Assembly: GCA_019637225.1 (NCBI GenBank) | Contig: JAHBWC010000018.1 | Span: 1-64,000, forward strand | Source of the DNA: Labilithrix sp. | Lineage (GTDB): Bacteria; Myxococcota_A; Polyangia; Polyangiales; Polyangiaceae | DNA: 64,000 bases | Direction of reading: 5' to 3' | Shown here: piece after piece, positions 44,575 to 53,677 of the stretch | Layout: every line of letters starts with the position of its first letter | Position numbering within the stretch: the stretch's first letter is position 1 | Notes under the pieces: model-generated | Database searches by the model: none | The model's input: only the letters and a program-made list of their open reading frames with translations | What the model was told of the DNA's origin: nothing | Position numbers and translations under genes: made by a program

Positions 44575-45699
44575 ATGTCCGAGAGCCCGTCCAACGTCAT
44601 CGGCCCCGACCTCCGCACCGCGCTCATCGCGATGGTGCGAAAGCGCGTCCCGGAGAGCGAGGTCGAGGACATCGTGCAGTCGACCCTCGCCGACGCGATC
44701 GAGTCGCCGCATGCCCCCGAGGACTCCGAGTCGCTCCGGCGCTGGATCTTCGGCGTCGCCAAGAACAAGGTCGTCGACTACCACCGCCGCGCCGGCCGCG
44801 AGACGTTCGAGGTCCCCGAGGTCGCCGGCAAGGCCGCGCCGCACGTGGAGGCCGATCTCCTGCGCTGGGCGGAGAAACACCTACCTCCCGGCGAGGAGAA
44901 CAAGACGACGCTCGACTGGATGCTCCGCGAAGGCGAGGGCGAGAAGCTCGAGTGGATCGCCGAGACGGACAAGGTCCCCGCGCCGCGCGTGCGCCAGCGG
45001 GTGAGCCGCCTCCGCCGCCACCTGAAGACGCACTGGCAGAAGGAGGTCGCGCTGCTCGCCGCGCTCGGCGTCCTCGTCACGATCGTCGCGCTCGTCCTTC
45101 GCGAGAAGGAGCCGGAGCCGATCGCCAAGGAGGATCTCCCGCGCGCCGCCGAGCTCCGCAAGGTCGGTATCGAGAAGTGCCTCGCGGCGGAGTGGAAGGC
45201 GTGCGTCGACAAGCTCGACGCGGCGCGCGAGCTCGATCCTGCGGGCGACACGCGGCCCGAGGTCCGCCTCGCGCGCGAGAACGCGAAGAAGGCGCTCTCG
45301 CTCCCGCCGGCGCCGTCGCCGACGAGCACGCCCACGAGCACGACCGACGACAACGTCGCGCCGCCGCCTTCGCCGACGTCGAGCGCGTCGCCGGCGCCGT
45401 GGACCGACTCGACCGGGCCGCGCGGGAAGGAGCCCGCGCCCACGAAGACGGTCGCCCCCGTCCCGACGCCCGCGCCGCCGTCGTCGGCGCCGGTGCCCAT
45501 GCCGAAGAGCAAGCCCACGTCGAAGATGGATTCGTGGTTCGACAGCGACTTCGGCAGCTCAGGCACGCCCGCGCCCGCGCCCGCCGAGAAGACGACGCTC
45601 GACGCGAAGGACGTTCCGATGAAGAAGACCGGCGTGGACGGGGCCGGGGGCTCGGGCTCGAAGGGCTCCGGCCCGGTCATGCAGAAGAAGATGAAGTAG
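44575..45699 (+). CDS. ECF-like sigma factor with transmembrane helix and C-terminal extension
   Basis: 374 aa from the ATG at 44575; an in-frame ATG at 44500 adds a low-complexity leader. Region 2 (about 15-75) shows VEDIVQSTLADAIES and SLRRWIFGVAKNKVVDYHRR. Region 4 (about 115-154) ends in APRVRQRVSRLRRHL, the DNA-recognition helix. A single transmembrane helix follows directly (VALLAALGVLVTIVALVL, about 158-175). After it a TPR-like helical segment (GIEKCLAAEWKACVDKLDAARELD) and a Pro/Thr/Ser-rich tail would lie in the periplasm. The layout suggests a membrane-tethered sigma factor that could be released or sense an envelope signal itself. No separate anti-sigma gene is adjacent. Confidence 0.75.
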   Translation: MSESPSNVIGPDLRTALIAMVRKRVPESEVEDIVQSTLADAIESPHAPEDSESLRRWIFGVAKNKVVDYHRRAGRETFEVPEVAGKAAPHVEADLLRWAEKHLPPGEENKTTLDWMLREGEGEKLEWIAETDKVPAPRVRQRVSRLRRHLKTHWQKEVALLAALGVLVTIVALVLREKEPEPIAKEDLPRAAELRKVGIEKCLAAEWKACVDKLDAARELDPAGDTRPEVRLARENAKKALSLPPAPSPTSTPTSTTDDNVAPPPSPTSSASPAPWTDSTGPRGKEPAPTKTVAPVPTPAPPSSAPVPMPKSKPTSKMDSWFDSDFGSSGTPAPAPAEKTTLDAKDVPMKKTGVDGAGGSGSKGSGPVMQKKMK

Positions 45700-45801
45700 G
45701 AAGACGTCCGCGCGTGGAGCCGGGCAGCGCTCGGGCGAGGGCGTGCGCGCCGCACGCGCGGCCTCGAGGCACCGGCCGCGCCCGCGTGCTACGTATGGAG
45801 C

Positions 45802-47271
45802 GTGAGCGGTCTTACCTTGGCGCGCGCCGTTGCGCTCGCCGTCGCGGCCACGGTCGTCGGCGTTGCGTGTACGTCGGAGCCCGAGCGCGGCGCGCCGTCG
45901 TTCTGCGGCGCGGCGCGGACGGCGTCGACGACGTGCAAGGAGCCGACGGACTGCGACCGAGCGCTCGCGACGAGCTGCGCGAGCCTCGACAAGGCGCTCT
46001 CGCCCGCGGCGCTCGTCGCGGCGCAGGACTGCCTCGAGTCGGGCATCTGCGGGGTGGCGAACTGCCTCGGCCGCGCGCAGAAGGCCGCCGCGCCGTCGAA
46101 GGCCCACCGCGACCTCGCCGAGAGCTACTGCACGTTCTGCGCGCCCGACGTCGCCGGCTGCACGAGCGCGTTCTACGCGAAGAAGTCGAAGCTCCCCGGC
46201 GCGCTCGTCCTCCCGTACAGCGCGGAGGTCGCCGCCGCGGTCAACGAGGACTGCACCGGCGATCGCGACACGTGCCGCTCGGGGTTCGCGACGTGCGCGA
46301 CGGAGACGATCGCGCGCGTGGTCAACGAGACGCTCGATCCCGAGCTGGCCGACTGCGTCGTCGGCGTCATCCGCCACGACGAGGGAGGCGGGACAGGGCC
46401 CGGCGGAGGCCCGCAGGTCGCGACGTGCACGCCGGCGAACTGCGCGGGCTGTTGCCGCGACGACAAGTGCGAGGAGGGCACGACCGAGGCATCGTGCGGC
46501 GAGGGCGCGTCCGCCTGCGAGACCTGCAGCGGCGCGCAGCGGTGCACCGCGGGCAGGTGCAAGGAGCCGTGCGGCCCGAACAACTGCCAGGGTTGCTGCG
46601 ACGGCGACACGTGCCACCCCGGAAACGCGAACGAGCGATGCGGCGGCGAAGGCGGCGCGTGCGGCGCATGCACGACCGAGGGCGCGTCGTTCGTGTGCTC
46701 GAATCAGACGTGCATCGACGGATCGTGCCAGGCCACGTGCGTCAACGGCTGCTGTTCGGCGACCGGCTGCCAGCCAGGCAACGCGGCGAGCGCGTGCGGG
46801 ACGGGCGGCGAGGCCTGCATCGACTGCGGCTACGGCCGGACCTGCGGCTCGTCGAAGTCGTGCGCGATCGATCCGAACGCGCTCTGGGACTTCTACGTCT
46901 CGTTCGCGGTGGTGCCCGACAAGAACAAGTCGGGCGGATCGTGGGACATCCTCGGCGGCGCTCCGGACCCGTACCTCATCGCCTACTCGAGCCTCGGCGC
47001 GAGCTCGCACTCGGGCCAGACCTCCGTCCAGACCGACACGACCGTCCCGTTCTGGGCCGAGGTCCCGCTGAAGGGCATCAAGGCCGCCGAGCTCTTGAAC
47101 AACCTCTCGTTCGAGATCTGGGACGACGACTACGACTTCGACGACTTCATCGGCGGCTGCAAGATCCCGCTGACGCCCGCGGTCTTCGACGGCTCGCTCC
47201 AGACGCACGTGTGCCCGGCCACCGCGACCACCGTCTCCGTCGAGCTCTGGTACCGCGTCCGCAAGCCCTGA
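45802..47271 (+). CDS. Cys-rich lipoprotein with C2-like C-terminal domain
   Basis: 489 aa, GTG start. The signal ends in the lipobox GVAC. The first 200 residues contain paired cysteines. Residues 210-355 hold three Cys-rich repeats of the form CxxCCxxxxCxPGN...CG...C..C, common in myxobacterial surface proteins. The C-terminal 130 residues look like a C2 domain: WDFYVSFAVVPDKN, DPYLIAYS and WDDDYDFDDFIGGC carry the Asp clusters of a Ca2+ site. Ca2+-dependent surface or membrane binding is inferred. It stands alone, 102 bp after the sigma gene, and converges with pnp. Confidence 0.72.
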   Translation: MSGLTLARAVALAVAATVVGVACTSEPERGAPSFCGAARTASTTCKEPTDCDRALATSCASLDKALSPAALVAAQDCLESGICGVANCLGRAQKAAAPSKAHRDLAESYCTFCAPDVAGCTSAFYAKKSKLPGALVLPYSAEVAAAVNEDCTGDRDTCRSGFATCATETIARVVNETLDPELADCVVGVIRHDEGGGTGPGGGPQVATCTPANCAGCCRDDKCEEGTTEASCGEGASACETCSGAQRCTAGRCKEPCGPNNCQGCCDGDTCHPGNANERCGGEGGACGACTTEGASFVCSNQTCIDGSCQATCVNGCCSATGCQPGNAASACGTGGEACIDCGYGRTCGSSKSCAIDPNALWDFYVSFAVVPDKNKSGGSWDILGGAPDPYLIAYSSLGASSHSGQTSVQTDTTVPFWAEVPLKGIKAAELLNNLSFEIWDDDYDFDDFIGGCKIPLTPAVFDGSLQTHVCPATATTVSVELWYRVRKP

Positions 47272-47330
47272 CGGGCGCGGCTCCCGTCGCCGTCGCCGCG
47301 CGCGCGAGCTTCGGCCAGGCACGACAAACG

Positions 47331-47362
47331 ACGAGCGGCGAACCCGGAGGCTCGCCGCTCGT
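47331..47362. terminator. 11-bp-stem hairpin between convergent genes
   Basis: The arms ACGAGCGGCGA / TCGCCGCTCGT enclose a 10-nt loop, 31 bp before the pnp stop on the minus side and 60 bp after the lipoprotein stop. It is perfectly paired and has no U-tract; it could terminate both genes. Confidence 0.65.
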
Positions 47363-47392
47363 GTCGGGCCGATGGATCCTCGGCCCGTGCGC

Positions 47393-49678
47393 TCAGCGCG
47401 GGCCGCGATCGCCGCCGCCGCGCGGGCCGCGGTCACGACCACCGCCGCCGCGCGGGCCGCGGTCACGGTCGCGTCCGCCGCCACCGCCGGGGCCGCGCGA
47501 GGGCGGGGGACCCGCCTCGCGGGACGCCATCATCCGGGCCTTCGCGCGCTCGCCCTCCTCGCCCTCGGGGAGCGGGAGGAGCTCGCGGCGCGAGAGGCGG
47601 ATCTTGCCGTCGCGACCGACCTCGATGACCTTGACCTCGACCTCGTCGCCTTCCTTCATGACGTCGGTGACGCGCTCGACGCGCGTGTGCGCCATCTCGG
47701 AGACGTGGAGGAGGCCGTCGGTGCCGGGGAAGATCTCGATGAACGCACCGAAGTCGGTGATGCGCTGGACCGAGCCCTTGTAGGTGGCGCCGACCTCGGG
47801 CTCCGCGGTGAGGCCCTTGATGATGTCGATCGCCTTCTTGACCGCGTCGGAGTCGCTCGACGCGATGTTCACGGTGCCGTCGTCCTCGACGTCGATCGCG
47901 ACGCCCGTCTGGTCGACGATGCCCTTGATGGTCTTGCCGCCCGGTCCGATGATGATGCGGATCTGGTCCGGCTTGACCTTGAGAGTCGTGATCCGCGGCG
48001 CGTACTGCGAGAGATCGGCGCGGTGCTGGCCGAGGATCTCGTTCATCTTGCCGAGGATGTGCATGCGGCCCTCGCGCGCCTGATCGAGCGCCTGCGAGAG
48101 GACCTGGCGGTTCAGGCCGGCGATCTTGATGTCCATCTGGATCGCGGTGATGCCCTTGTCGGTGCCGCAGACCTTGAAGTCCATGTCGCCGAGGTGGTCC
48201 TCGTCGCCGAGGATGTCGCTCAGGATGATGAAGCGCGTGCTCGCCTGATCGACGGGGCCGTCGGTGATGAGGCCCATCGCGATGCCGGCGACGGGCGCCT
48301 TGATCGGGACGCCGGCGTCCATGAGCGAGAGCGAGCCGCCGCAGACCGCGGCCATCGAGGAGCTGCCGTTCGACTCGAGCGTCTCGGAGACGATGCGGAT
48401 CGTGTACGGGAACTTCTCCTGCTCCGGGATCATCCGGACGAGCGCGCGCTCGGCGAGGGCGCCGTGGCCGATCTCGCGGCGGCCGGGGCCGCGCATCGGC
48501 TTCGTCTCGCCGGTCGAGAAGGGCGGGAAGTTGTAGTGGAGGAGGAAGCGCTTCCAGCGCTCGCCGGTGAGCGCGTCGATCTTCTGCTCGTCGGCGCTCG
48601 TGCCGAGGGTCGTCGTGACGATCGCCTGGGTCTCGCCGCGCTGGAAGAGCGCCGAGCCGTGGACGCGCGGCAGGACGCTCGCCTCGATCGAGATGTTGCG
48701 GATCGTCCTGCCGTCGCGGCCGTCGATGCGCTTCTTCTCGCGGAGCACGTAGTCGCGGACGACGTGGTACTTGCGCTCCTCGAACTCCGCCTTGATGAGC
48801 TTCTCGTGCTCGGCGAACTTCTCGGCGCCGAGGTCGGCGGTGAGCGCCGCGACCATCGCGTCCTTGGCGGCCTTGTAGCCGTCGTAGCGCTTCTTCTTCT
48901 CCTTGATGAGCGACGCCTCGAGGATCTTCGCGTCGACGACGCCCGGGATCTTCGCGGCGACGTCCGCCGGGAGGGTCTTCGGCTCGAACGCGCGCTTCGG
49001 CTTGCCGACGGCCGCGCGGAGCTTCTCGATGAGCTCGAGGATCGGCTGCGCCGACTTGTGGGCGAACATCAGCGCGTCGATGACGTCGGACTCCTGCGCC
49101 TCGGCGGCGCCGCCCTCGACCATCACGATCGCTTCCTTGGTGCAGGCGACGATCATGTCGACGTCGGAGGCGGTCTGCTGCTCGAGCGTCGGGAAGGCGA
49201 CGAACTCGCCGTTGACGCGGCAGACGCGGACGCCGACGAGCGGGCCCGCCCACGGGATGTCCGAGATGTGGAGCGCCGCGCTGGCGCCGGTGAGCGCGAG
49301 CACGTCGGTCGGGTTCACCTTGTCGGTCGAGAGGACCGTCGCGATGATCTGCGTGTCGCCCTTGTACCCGTCCGGGAAGAGCGGGCGGCACGGGCGATCC
49401 ATGATGCGGCAGGTGAGGATCTCCTCGTCGCGGAGGCGACCCTCGCGCTTGAAGAAGCCGCCGGGGATCTTGCCGGCCGCGAACGTCTTCTCGACGTACT
49501 CGCAGGTGAGGGGGAAGAAGTCGAGGCCGGGGCGCTCGTCGCCGCCGACGACCGTGACGAGCACGACGCTGTCACCGTAGCTGATGAGGATCGACCCGTG
49601 GGCCTGCTTGGCGAGACGGCCCGTCTCGAAGGTCATCGGGCGCCCGTTGACCATCACGGATTCGCGAACGAAGGACAT
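47393..49678 (-). CDS. pnp: Polyribonucleotide nucleotidyltransferase (PNPase)
   Basis: 761 aa from the ATG at 49678 (MSFVRESVMVNG), where the conserved sequence begins; AGGAG lies 10 nt upstream. Two RNase PH domains are complete, with active-site blocks such as TTTLGTSADEQ and GDMDFKVCGT. The KH domain (IIIGPGGKTIKGI) and S1 domain (GSVQRITDFGAFIEI) follow. It degrades RNA 3'-5' by phosphorolysis and works in the degradosome. The C-terminus adds an unusual RGG-like tail (repeats of GGGGRDRGPR) that should bind RNA. It lies downstream of rpsO as in most bacteria, with a strong hairpin in between. Confidence 0.97.
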   Translation of the reverse strand: MSFVRESVMVNGRPMTFETGRLAKQAHGSILISYGDSVVLVTVVGGDERPGLDFFPLTCEYVEKTFAAGKIPGGFFKREGRLRDEEILTCRIMDRPCRPLFPDGYKGDTQIIATVLSTDKVNPTDVLALTGASAALHISDIPWAGPLVGVRVCRVNGEFVAFPTLEQQTASDVDMIVACTKEAIVMVEGGAAEAQESDVIDALMFAHKSAQPILELIEKLRAAVGKPKRAFEPKTLPADVAAKIPGVVDAKILEASLIKEKKKRYDGYKAAKDAMVAALTADLGAEKFAEHEKLIKAEFEERKYHVVRDYVLREKKRIDGRDGRTIRNISIEASVLPRVHGSALFQRGETQAIVTTTLGTSADEQKIDALTGERWKRFLLHYNFPPFSTGETKPMRGPGRREIGHGALAERALVRMIPEQEKFPYTIRIVSETLESNGSSSMAAVCGGSLSLMDAGVPIKAPVAGIAMGLITDGPVDQASTRFIILSDILGDEDHLGDMDFKVCGTDKGITAIQMDIKIAGLNRQVLSQALDQAREGRMHILGKMNEILGQHRADLSQYAPRITTLKVKPDQIRIIIGPGGKTIKGIVDQTGVAIDVEDDGTVNIASSDSDAVKKAIDIIKGLTAEPEVGATYKGSVQRITDFGAFIEIFPGTDGLLHVSEMAHTRVERVTDVMKEGDEVEVKVIEVGRDGKIRLSRRELLPLPEGEEGERAKARMMASREAGPPPSRGPGGGGGRDRDRGPRGGGGRDRGPRGGGDRGPR

Positions 49679-49850
49679 GTGCTTTGCGCTCCTGGCGCTC
49701 GCCGCTGTCGTGCGGCATAACGCCGGGCCGTTTCGTCGAGCCTTCGTTCCTCGGTTCACGAGCGCGAAGCCCAGTCGGGCGCTCGCCTCGCGCGCATGAA
49801 TCGAAGAGTGAAGGCGGCCGGAGTCAGCCCGGAATCAACTGCGATAGCGA

Positions 49851-49884
49851 GAAGGGGACAACACGGCTTCGTGCTGTCCCCTTC
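49851..49884 (-). terminator. rpsO-pnp intergenic hairpin
   Basis: The outer arms GAAGGGGACA / TGTCCCCTTC (10 bp) continue inward as CACG / CGTG past one mismatch, with a GCTT loop, starting 7 bp after the rpsO stop. Read on the minus strand it is followed by a few pyrimidines. It is either the rpsO terminator or, by analogy with E. coli, a processing element in the pnp leader. Confidence 0.7.
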
Positions 49885-49891
49885 GGGAGAG

Positions 49892-50161
49892 TTACTTGCG
49901 GAGGTTGAGCGCCGAGACGGTCTTGCGGTACCGCTCGAGGCTCGACTTCTTCAGGTAGTTGAGGAGGCGGCGGCGCTTCGAGACCATCTTGAGGAGACCA
50001 CGACGCGAGTGGTGGTCCTTCGTGTGGGTCTTGAAGTGCTCGGTGAGGTACGAGATGCGCTCCGTGAGGAGAGCAATCTGGACCTCGGGCGAGCCCGTGT
50101 CGGACTCGTGCGTGCGGAACTTCCCGATGAGCTCCGTCTTCTTCTCGGTATGAAGGGGCAT
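49892..50161 (-). CDS. rpsO: 30S ribosomal protein S15
   Basis: 89 aa, exactly the usual length. The conserved [19 protein letters not shown] block, the [25 protein letters not shown] core and the end [12 protein letters not shown] are intact. It binds 16S rRNA early in 30S assembly. The pnp gene follows on the same strand. A sigma-70 promoter about 200 bp upstream gives a long leader that could carry the S15 autoregulatory site known in other bacteria. Confidence 0.98.
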   Translation of the reverse strand: MPLHTEKKTELIGKFRTHESDTGSPEVQIALLTERISYLTEHFKTHTKDHHSRRGLLKMVSKRRRLLNYLKKSSLERYRKTVSALNLRK

Positions 50162-50241
50162 TTCAGAGACTCCCCCGGCGACGCTGGCCGCATCTGCTTT
50201 GGCGAACGGACCGGGTGTGAAGGGCTTCCTCGAGTCCCGCT

Positions 50242-50258
50242 CCGCGCCGTGGGCGCGG
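50242..50258 (-). promoter_or_regulatory. Hairpin in the rpsO leader
   Basis: The arms CCGCGCC / GGCGCGG enclose a 3-nt loop, about 80 nt upstream of the rpsO start within the predicted leader. It is a candidate for part of S15 autoregulation; the sequence shows only the pairing. Confidence 0.35.
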
Positions 50259-50357
50259 GGACGAAACCAGAGGGGCCGCGTGATGTCTCCGTAAACCCAC
50301 CGGATTTCAACGCGTTGATGCGGTGAAGCCGAGGTGGGAGGAGGGAGACGAGCGCGC

Positions 50358-50385
50358 AGTATAGGCGCGGGATTTGTCGCGTCAA
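50358..50385 (-). promoter_or_regulatory. Sigma-70 promoter of rpsO-pnp
   Basis: On the minus strand: TTGACG (-35, 50380-50385), 16-bp spacer, TATACT (-10, 50358-50363). Transcription would start near 50351, giving a leader of about 190 nt. This is the best sigma-70 match in the window. Confidence 0.75.
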
Positions 50386-50419
50386 CAAGGCCTTTCCGGG
50401 ATACGATTCCTCTCTGCCC

Positions 50420-52723
50420 ATGGGGAGCACTCCCGCAAGGACCACCCCCCGTACAGGCGCTGACGACTCATCCGGTGTCGTCGAGGGGAGTCAGGACACC
50501 GAGCGTCCGCCCGCGCTCCGCGACGCGGACGCAAGAGCGGAGGCCTCCGCGGCGCACGGAGGGGTCGCGCTCGAGGCGTTCGGGCCGAGGTCCGTCGTCA
50601 CGCCGACCGGAGCGCTCCCCGTGGCCGAGGCTACCAAGGTGGGACCGGCGCCGGATCCGGGCCGGCTCGCGACGGTCGGGCCGCCGACGCCGCGTGGTCT
50701 CCGCGCCGCCCCGATCGCGCGTCCGCTCCCGCCCGAGCCGCGCCAGGCCGAGACGGTCGGCGCGGGCCGGCTCCCCGCGGCGCGGCCGCCGGAGCGAACG
50801 CGCATCCCGACGACGATGGGCACTGCCGCGCCGGAGTTGCCCGCGGCGTCGCCTCCGCCTTCGCCGCGACCTGCGTCGACGCCGCAGCCGCCTTCGGGGC
50901 AGCGACCGCCCGCGTTCACGCCGCCGAACGTCACGCGAGGCGTGGGCCCGGCGTTCGGCAGCGGGACGGGCGCGGGCCAGCTCGCGCAAGAGCCGCCTCC
51001 GGTCGAGGGGACGACGGTCGGCCTCGCGCCGTCGCTTCCGCTTCCGCTCCCGCTTCCCGTCGCGGCGCCCCCGCCGGAGCCCGCGATGGCCGCGCCCGCG
51101 CCGCGCGTGACGCTCGGCGGAACGCAGGGGCCGCTCACGCGCCGCTGCACGAGCTGCAACGAGCTCTACCCCGCGGACTTCCTCGTCTGCCCGCGCGACG
51201 CCACGCCGCTCGTCGCCGTCGCGGGCGCCGACGCCGACCCGCTCGTCGGCGCGCTCGTCGGCGAGACCTACCAGATCGTCCGCGTGGTCGGCGAGGGCGG
51301 CATGGGCCGCGTCTACGAGGCCCGCCACCTCCGGCTGAAGGAGCGGCGGTTCGCGGTCAAGTGCCTGCACTCCGACCTCGCGCGCAACGCGGAGATGGCG
51401 GCGCGCTTCCTCCGCGAAGCCGAGACCGCGAGCTCGATCAAGCACGACAACGTCGTCGACGTCTTCGACGTCCACCACCTCGCCGACGGGACGCCGTACC
51501 TCGTCGGCGAGTTCCTCGAGGGCGAGGAGCTCGCGGACTACGTCACGAAGCGCGGGCCGCTCGACCCACAGGTCGCGGCGAAGGTCGCGCGTCAGGTCTG
51601 CGACGCGCTCGAGGCGGCGCACGAGCGCGGCATCGTTCACCGCGATATGAAGCCGGAGAACGTCTTCGTCCTCGCGGCGTCGATCGCCGCCTTCGAGCGC
51701 GGCGAGGCACGCACGCTCCGGGTGAAGGTCCTCGACTTCGGCATCAGCAAGGCCGGACCGGGCGACAACTCGCAGCTCACGCGGACCGGCGTCATCATGG
51801 GCACGCCGAGCTACATGGCGCCGGAGCAGGCTCGCGGACGTCCGGTCGATCACCGCGCCGACGTCTACTCGCTCGGCGCGTGCCTCTACTTCATGGTGAC
51901 CGGCAAGAGGCCCTTCGACTCCGACGACCCGACGTCGACGCTGTCGATGGTGCTGACGGAGGACCCGGTCCGGCCGCGCGAGATCGATCAGCGCATCCCG
52001 GAGATGCTCGAGCTCATCATCCAGCGCGCCATGGCGAAGGACGCCAACGATCGCTACGCGTCGATGCGCGAGCTCGAGAAGGCGCTCGCCATGTTCGCCG
52101 GCGCGTCGACTCTCGGCGTGCCGTCCGGTGGCTCGATGGTCCCGGTGGGGCTGCCCACGCCGGACCTCGCGGCGGGCGGCGCCGCGCGCGCGTTCGACGT
52201 CGCGAAGGCGCTGCTCGGCAACGGCTCGCTCCCGCCGCCCTCGTCGCAGAGCGGCGACCTCGCGCGGACCGCGCGGCCGACGATCGTGGTGACGAGCCTC
52301 ACGCTCGGCGCCTGGCTCGTCGGCGGGACCGTCGCGGCGCTGGCCGGCCTCGTGCGCGTCCTGCACGACGGTGAGATCACGCTGACCGAGTCGCTGCTCC
52401 TCGTCGTCGGCTGCCTCTTCGCGGCCGCGACGCCGATCGGCCTCTACGTGATGCACATCAAGAAGGTGGTCTGGCCGAACAGCGTTCGCGCGCTCCAGCT
52501 CGCCTCGGACCTGAAGCGCACGACCGTGTCGGCGCTCGTCGCGTACGGTGGCCTCGCGGTGGTCGGCCGGATCGTCCACACCGTGCTCTGGCGGAGCTCG
52601 CGCGGACTGGCGAGCGGGTTCTGGGACATCGCGCTCTTCTTCTTCAGCGTGGTCGCCGCGCTGACGATCGGCGGCTTCGCTCCTCTCTTGCGTAACCTCC
52701 GCCGACGCCGCCGACGTGACTGA
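50420..52723 (+). CDS. Transmembrane Ser/Thr protein kinase with zinc ribbon
   Basis: 767 aa. Residues 1-235 are Pro/Ala-rich and disordered. A zinc-ribbon-like motif [20 protein letters not shown] (about 239-258) precedes the kinase domain (about 280-550): Gly loop [14 protein letters not shown] Lys in FAVKCLH, catalytic [15 protein letters not shown] and the APE-type [10 protein letters not shown] are all intact, so it should be active. Four hydrophobic segments occupy about 618-755, placing the kinase in the cytoplasm. The start lacks a Shine-Dalgarno and may be leaderless. Its stop overlaps the zinc-ribbon gene by 8 bp. Confidence 0.9.
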   Translation: MGSTPARTTPRTGADDSSGVVEGSQDTERPPALRDADARAEASAAHGGVALEAFGPRSVVTPTGALPVAEATKVGPAPDPGRLATVGPPTPRGLRAAPIARPLPPEPRQAETVGAGRLPAARPPERTRIPTTMGTAAPELPAASPPPSPRPASTPQPPSGQRPPAFTPPNVTRGVGPAFGSGTGAGQLAQEPPPVEGTTVGLAPSLPLPLPLPVAAPPPEPAMAAPAPRVTLGGTQGPLTRRCTSCNELYPADFLVCPRDATPLVAVAGADADPLVGALVGETYQIVRVVGEGGMGRVYEARHLRLKERRFAVKCLHSDLARNAEMAARFLREAETASSIKHDNVVDVFDVHHLADGTPYLVGEFLEGEELADYVTKRGPLDPQVAAKVARQVCDALEAAHERGIVHRDMKPENVFVLAASIAAFERGEARTLRVKVLDFGISKAGPGDNSQLTRTGVIMGTPSYMAPEQARGRPVDHRADVYSLGACLYFMVTGKRPFDSDDPTSTLSMVLTEDPVRPREIDQRIPEMLELIIQRAMAKDANDRYASMRELEKALAMFAGASTLGVPSGGSMVPVGLPTPDLAAGGAARAFDVAKALLGNGSLPPPSSQSGDLARTARPTIVVTSLTLGAWLVGGTVAALAGLVRVLHDGEITLTESLLLVVGCLFAAATPIGLYVMHIKKVVWPNSVRALQLASDLKRTTVSALVAYGGLAVVGRIVHTVLWRSSRGLASGFWDIALFFFSVVAALTIGGFAPLLRNLRRRRRRD

Positions 52724-53660
52724 CGTGGCCGACGCGTCCTGCGCCGTGTGCGGGGGCGATCTCCCGAGCGGGTTTCCGGGGGCGACGGTCACGTGTACGT
52801 GCGGGGCGCGCGCGACGCATCCTCCCGTTCCGTCGCGCGCGACGCGGCCGTCGATCGGCGCGGAGCGGCCGCGCGCGGCGTCCGACGCCCGCGCCGCGGG
52901 ACCGACCGCGGGTGGCCCGTACCGCGCAGCCGGCGCCGTCGCGCCGACCTCGCTCGAGATGCGCTGTCCGTACTGTGGCCACACGTGCTCGTCGGCGCTC
53001 CGCGTCTGCCCGAGCTGCGACGTCCGCTTCGACAGCGTCCGCTGCGCGTCCTGCTACACGCTCCAGCCGCCGGGAACGTTCGTGTGCGGGCGGTGCGGTC
53101 GCGCGCTCGAGCTCGAGCCGGTGCTCGACGTGACCGATGCGCCGTGCCCGCGTTGCGTGACGCCGCTCGAGGCGGCGGGCGGCGCGGGGGAGTGGGTGGA
53201 CGCGCGGCTGCACGAGTGTCCGCGCTGCGGGGGGATGTTCGTGCCGCGCGACGCGCTCGCCGACATCCTCTGCCGCGCGGAGCAGAGCGGCTCGTTCGCC
53301 CCCGCGCCCGAGCGCGCCGCCGTCGTCGCGCTCGACCAGGTGACGTACATCCCGTGCCCGCTGTGCCGCTCGTCGATGAACCGGATGAACTTCGGCAAGG
53401 TCTCCGGCGTCATCGTCGACGTGTGTCGCGCGCACGGGACGTGGTTCGACGGCGGCGAGCTCACGCGCGTCGTCGCCTTCGCGGCCAGCGGCGGTCTCGT
53501 CAGGACGCGGGCGCGCGAGGAGCAAGAGCAGAAGGACCGCGCGGAGCTCGCGCGGGCGGCGTTCGTCCCGCCGCCGCAGGCCGTCGCGCTCGAGCGGTTC
53601 CGCGATCGCGAGCGGCTCGAGGAGTGGCGCACGTTCCTCGGGGCGCTGTTCTCGTGGTGA
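52716..53660 (+). CDS. Multi-zinc-ribbon protein (TFIIB-type finger)
   Basis: 314 aa, GTG start that overlaps the kinase stop. It has a string of CxxC pairs: CAVCGG, CTCG, CPYCGHTC, CPSC, CASC, CGRCG, CPRC, CPRCGG and CPLC. The last two thirds match the zf-TFIIB family layout (HECPRCGGMFVPRDAL, then CRAHGTWFDGGEL). A Glu/Arg-rich helical tail follows. It is cytoplasmic. Its function is unknown; coupling to the kinase gene suggests that it is a partner or substrate. Confidence 0.78.
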   Translation: MTDVADASCAVCGGDLPSGFPGATVTCTCGARATHPPVPSRATRPSIGAERPRAASDARAAGPTAGGPYRAAGAVAPTSLEMRCPYCGHTCSSALRVCPSCDVRFDSVRCASCYTLQPPGTFVCGRCGRALELEPVLDVTDAPCPRCVTPLEAAGGAGEWVDARLHECPRCGGMFVPRDALADILCRAEQSGSFAPAPERAAVVALDQVTYIPCPLCRSSMNRMNFGKVSGVIVDVCRAHGTWFDGGELTRVVAFAASGGLVRTRAREEQEQKDRAELARAAFVPPPQAVALERFRDRERLEEWRTFLGALFSW

Positions 53661-53677
53661 AGACCGAGAGGGAGCTC

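Noticed and set aside
44220-47783. A 1187-codon frame crossing several genes on the plus strand
   Set aside because: It spans an intergenic promoter region, the sigma gene and the lipoprotein gene in another frame; Arg-rich shadow.
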